Below, one piece after another: positions 60,516-64,000 of a stretch of DNA of 64,000 nucleotides; positions within the stretch are counted from its first letter, which is position 1, and each line of letters starts with the position of its first letter. The stretch comes from Circinella umbellata (Eukaryota > Mucoromycota > Mucoromycetes > Mucorales > Lichtheimiaceae), in the NCBI GenBank assembly GCA_025093555.1, contig JAIWNF010000030.1, forward strand, positions 434,001-498,000, given 5' to 3'. A program made the position numbers and the translations under genes. The notes under the pieces are model-generated. The model was not told where the DNA came from and did no database searches. It was given only the letters and a program-made list of their open reading frames with translations.

Positions 60516-62457
60516 TCATCGTTCTTCATTTGTACGTAAAGGAGTACCGGCAGACTGTCGCTTCCAATATACAGGAGCATTGTTAGGTGTATCAGTAGAA
60601 AGAGATCGAGTATCAATATTTTGAAGCGTGTCTTGTAAAATATTTCCAAGCTGGATCAAGTGTTCAATAATAATTGGCGCTCCATGTACATCTTGTGGCG
60701 ATTGCAATACTGTTAACGAGCCATGTTCATAGAATATATAACACCCATCTTCAATTAAACGCATCGAGTAAGTCTTCATACTATAGCCCTCCATTAATAC
60801 CCCAACTACAACTGGCGATTCTATTCCATAATCCAACAACTTGTCTACCATCTGCTTCAACTCCTTTCCAAGTTTGGTAAAATCTGATTGTACTTGCGAG
60901 CTTGACTTTTTACCGAATGGTTTGACTTCACACGAGAGAACATCAAACTTATCCCCACTTGTAGTTTGGTATGTGCCGACATAGTCAGCTAATAAAGATG
61001 TTGGATCATTGTTAACATGTGTTTCCCCCAATCGTAATGTAATAGATAATCGTTGAAATACTGGGATCATAAAAGGTGATAAATGTTGTTGTATAAAGGC
61101 TGACTCGAAAACACAATTATCAATCCAATTCTGAAACGCACCAACCAGGTTATCAAGGATATTAGTTGTCAATAACAAATCATCAACCTTTTCGTCATCG
61201 TCATCGTCATCGTCATCGTCACTGTCGTCGTCTGGCTTATTATTTTCATTGATGGTGTGGTTGTGGTTATTTTTGTTATTATCATTATCATTATCATCAT
61301 CTTCGTTTTCATTTTCATTTTCATCGGACTCTCCATCACCAAATGCTGCTGCTGACGCGTCACCAAATTTTCGAATTAAAGCATAGAGTTTCTTCACGGG
61401 TAATTTGTCTCTTCTACCAATCAATTCGTCAACCATGCAACACCATGTACGTGCTGGAAATGGAAGTGGAGCCCAACCTTGTTTACGTTTAATAAGTTTC
61501 ATAATGGACTTGTGATAAGATGCAGGGACACGATGCAAACAAGAAGTCGATTGTGATGGGGTGATGGAAAATATATTACTTAAAGAAAGAAGACGATTGT
61601 CTGAAATGTTATGTTTGGCATCTGCAAGGAGGATCGATTGATTTCGAAATTCCTGAAACTTTTGAGTAATATTTAAGTTTTGTACGGTCCAATAAGTTGA
61701 CGGTTCCCAGCACCTGTCAACATTCACCATATAGTTTAGTACATAACGTCGACGTTTATGAGTATCAAAACTGTCATCATTTATTTCCTAAAGACGTAAA
61801 AGGCAATATATGAGTAAGTTATAAATACTAACAATAGGAGAGTGTGATTGAAACATATGATTTTATTTATTACCAGTATAGAATCAATGTTTCTTTTTCT
61901 TCCTGTTGAATCTTGAATTACAAATGACTGATCGAATAAAGATAAATCATCCGTAGATGGATCAGCACTAGAAGACGGTACAGCATTAGTAGTGGGAGGA
62001 ATAGAGTTGAAGTCGGAAGATGAAGATGTTGTTATTACGTTACTGCCACTATTGTTTTTTTTAAAAAAAAAATAAAGAACAGTTAAATATATTGAAATCG
62101 TAACAAATTTGAATTTTCATATATCATTTACCCAATAGTAAGAACCGGATTGTCCCTTAATACAATATTATCAGCATTAACATGAACACTTGAGGCTGTT
62201 TTATCAAGAGGTGTGGAGGAGGAGGAGCATGTAGAAGTTAGTTCAGGAATTTTTCGAATGATTTTTGGCCAGTCTCTTCTCCAACTGTAGGCCTTAGCAC
62301 CTTTTCGTGCATTTTGACTTTTCTCCAATCTTCTTAAATCATCGTTGATCATTTGTAGCAGTTGTCTACGATCTTTTTCAGGATTTTCCTTTTTATAATT
62401 GTTATAGGCCATAGTAATAGACCATTTGGAAACAGAGGTTTCGTCAAAATAGGGCAT
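60516..62457 (-). CDS. Orphan protein with possible PD-(D/E)XK nuclease signature (590 aa, 3 exons)
   Basis: Minus-strand exons 62457-62132, 62048-61874 and 61787-60516 (591 codons). I do not recognise a characterised family. An N-terminal region (WSITMAYNNYKKENPEKDRR, AYSWRRDWPKIIRKIPEL) is followed by a Ser/Thr linker with basic motifs (GRKRN, HKRRRY) that could be nuclear signals. A globular part follows, interrupted by an Asn/Asp run (about residues 300-350). The C-terminal domain contains ESAFIQQHLSPFM, then FDVLSCEVKPFGKKSS (the D...E-x-K pattern of PD-(D/E)XK nucleases), DFTKLGKELKQMVDKLL and PVVVGVLMEGYSMKTYSM. Nuclease activity is an inference from one motif. The first in-frame ATG is at 62457. 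A decayed partial copy lies immediately upstream. Confidence 0.75.
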
Positions 62458-62979
62458 TGTAGTAAAATTTGACAATAGATTGGGAAAAAGGTATGAAACT
62501 TATACAACTATATAATGAATTTCTCTTCTTATGAGAAAAGGCAATGGAGAATATAGACAAAGATTGAATTATATTAAAAGAATAATTTGAAAAAAAAAGG
62601 ATTATCCAGAGAAAAAAAATAAAGTAGTAATTGGAAAAAAGGACAATAAACAATTGCAAGTGTGAATAAAGACGCGAATTTCAACGACACGATATCAGAT
62701 ATATGCCGACAATTAGAATTGCTGAGTATAATATCATATATATGCATGTGAGATCAAAAGGATTCTTAGAGTATATTTTACGTAAGATACAGTTAATCCA
62801 TTATTTATGTTTATTATTGTAGTTTCAATAGAGGAAATTGATTAATATATCAAAAACAAAATCAATCTCGTGAACTTTTTATTTCAGTTTTTAAAAGAAT
62901 AATTCAGTGTGTTTATACATGACATTATCAAGAGTTACAATGAATAAAAAAAGTGTGTGTATATTAAAATCAGAAGGGA

Positions 62980-63440
62980 GCATCGCTAGTGGATGGAGGA
63001 GCATTGCCAGTAGATGGAGGAGCATCGCCAGTGGACGAAGGAGCATTAGCAGTAGACATAGAAACAATACTGATGGGAGGAATCGAACTGAGCCCAAAAG
63101 CTAAAGATGTTGTTATCACGCAACCGCCACTATTATTCTGTCAAAAAAAAAGTTAAATATATTGAAAACGTAACATCAACATTAAAACGAATATTGGGTT
63201 TCTTGAATTTGAAGATGTGGAAGAGGAGCATGTAAGAATTTGTTCAGAAACTTTTCGAATGATTTTTGACCTGTCTCTTCACCAACTGTTAACCTTGACA
63301 TCCTTTTGTACATTTTGGCTTTTTTTTTTCCAGTCTTTAAAGATTGTCATTGATTATTTGTAACAGATGTCTACGATCTTTTCCAAGGGTTTTTTTTTTC
63401 ATTATTATTATTCTGGTCATAAAGCAGGAAAAAGGTGAGA
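62980..63440 (-). pseudogene. Decayed partial duplicate of the neighbouring orphan gene
   Basis: On the minus strand, DRRHLLQIINDNL (about 63390-63345) matches DRRQLLQMINDDL in exon 1 of the intact gene, but TAA follows directly. Further on, CAAAAATCATTCGAAAA and CATGCTCCTC match the KIIRK and Ser-run coding DNA. AATAGTGGCGGT at about 63130 matches the exon 2 acceptor and its first codons, and ATAACAACATCTT and TCCTCCCA follow in the same order. Only exons 1 and 2 are represented; the end of the copy dissolves into a 21-bp-unit repeat at 62985-63055. Confidence 0.75.
62985..63055. repeat. About 21-bp imperfect tandem repeat
   Basis: The unit approximates AGTGGATGGAGGAGCATCGCC and occurs three to four times with point changes. 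It lies where the Ser/Pro/Thr linker of the duplicated gene would be coded and probably arose by expansion there. Confidence 0.75.
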
Positions 63441-64000
63441 GATACCGTTGAATGTAAAGATTCATCGTATTATAGATATTATCAGTAGAACTGGCCAGTA
63501 AAATAAAGGAAAGAGAAGAAAGAAAATATGCTGCTTTGCAAAGATATTTAAGACTGCGCAACACTTGAAGTTGAAAATTTTCCGGCAAGTTACGTCACAA
63601 AAGGTATACTTTCATTTTGTGGAAATTCTTATTCCCAAAAAAAAACCATGGAATTATATATATATCTTTGCAGCTAGGTGACAATATGTTTGGCATTATA
63701 TATGTATATTCATTGAACAGATAATGCTACATAGAGATATTTATGAATATACTTTACCATTCGATTGTAGGCAGAAATTCAAAATGGGCTAGCATCTCTT
63801 TTCATGATTTATTATTCTTCTTCTGATCCCTGGGTATACTTGGCAATTTTAATGGATAGCATGGGAGAAACATTGAATATCTTGTTCATACTGGGGCAAA
63901 ACCGGACTTGGTGATCAACTTTGGAAAAAAGGATGGGGTTAATCAAGTTTGCGACTGGAGTTTTATCCGGGCTGCTACAAATGCTGTATGACGGGAGCTG
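63441..64000. other. Right edge with a partial coding-like frame
   Basis: At about 63886-63990 the plus strand reads HTGAKPDLVINFGKKDG and CDWSFIRAATNAV and then stops. It looks protein-like but is short and cut by the window end and upstream stops, so it may be a relic or an exon of a gene to the right. The remainder is AT-rich spacer. Confidence 0.3.

Noticed and set aside
60674..61366. Frames opposite or out of register in the orphan nuclease-like gene
   Set aside because: Shadows; the Met/Thr-rich one is the Asp/Asn run read in another frame.

Overview
The window is AT-rich nuclear DNA from an early-diverging filamentous fungus, most likely Mucoromycota (Mucorales-like). Reasons: small GT-AG introns (about 75-250 bp) that restore known protein families exactly when removed; a typical fungal gene set (septin, fungal-type GPAT, Scs2/VAP, RRM-Pumilio, Pub1/TIA-1, I9 inhibitor); long A/T homopolymers; CAA/CAT-coded low-complexity tracts; and decayed HET and OTU-containing genes. 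I could not confirm the lineage by search.

Layout. 0-10 kb: a single-exon ankyrin protein (-), a 3.4-kb spacer with a cluster of CTTGGC/GCCAAG words, a HEN1-type small-RNA methyltransferase (+), and convergent to it a glycerol-3-phosphate acyltransferase (-) with an apparent GC-AG intron. 10-21 kb: a VAP/Scs2 gene (-) in a gene-poor tract holding relics: a possible transposase fragment, a broken AT-hook gene, a 10-bp tandem repeat and a HET-domain pseudogene. 21-34 kb: septin (+), Yippee (-), a large RRM-Pumilio protein (+), and a bZIP factor (-). 34-48 kb: RBR ubiquitin ligase (-), an acidic orphan protein (-), TATA-binding protein (-), and D-2-hydroxyacid dehydrogenase (+). 48-54 kb: a mobile-element graveyard, where an OTU-protease gene is split by about 2.45 kb carrying 37-bp and 190-bp tandem repeats and many TTCCAGTG words. 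54-64 kb: I9 proteinase inhibitor (-), three-RRM Pub1/TIA-1 protein (-), an orphan gene with a possible PD-(D/E)XK nuclease signature (-), and a decayed partial copy of that orphan just upstream.

Most intact genes are housekeeping and do not form a pathway. Two RNA-binding proteins (Pumilio, Pub1) and HEN1 touch post-transcriptional control; GPAT and VAP both act at the ER. Almost every intact gene has a strand-specific pyrimidine-rich tract just before its ATG, which helps choose starts and points to one orphan promoter near 53.0 kb. The most unusual region is 48.6-52.6 kb; the orphan nuclease-like gene with its decayed neighbour (60.5-63.5 kb) is second. Exon coordinates come from reading splice sites and checking that phases close; none is backed by transcripts.
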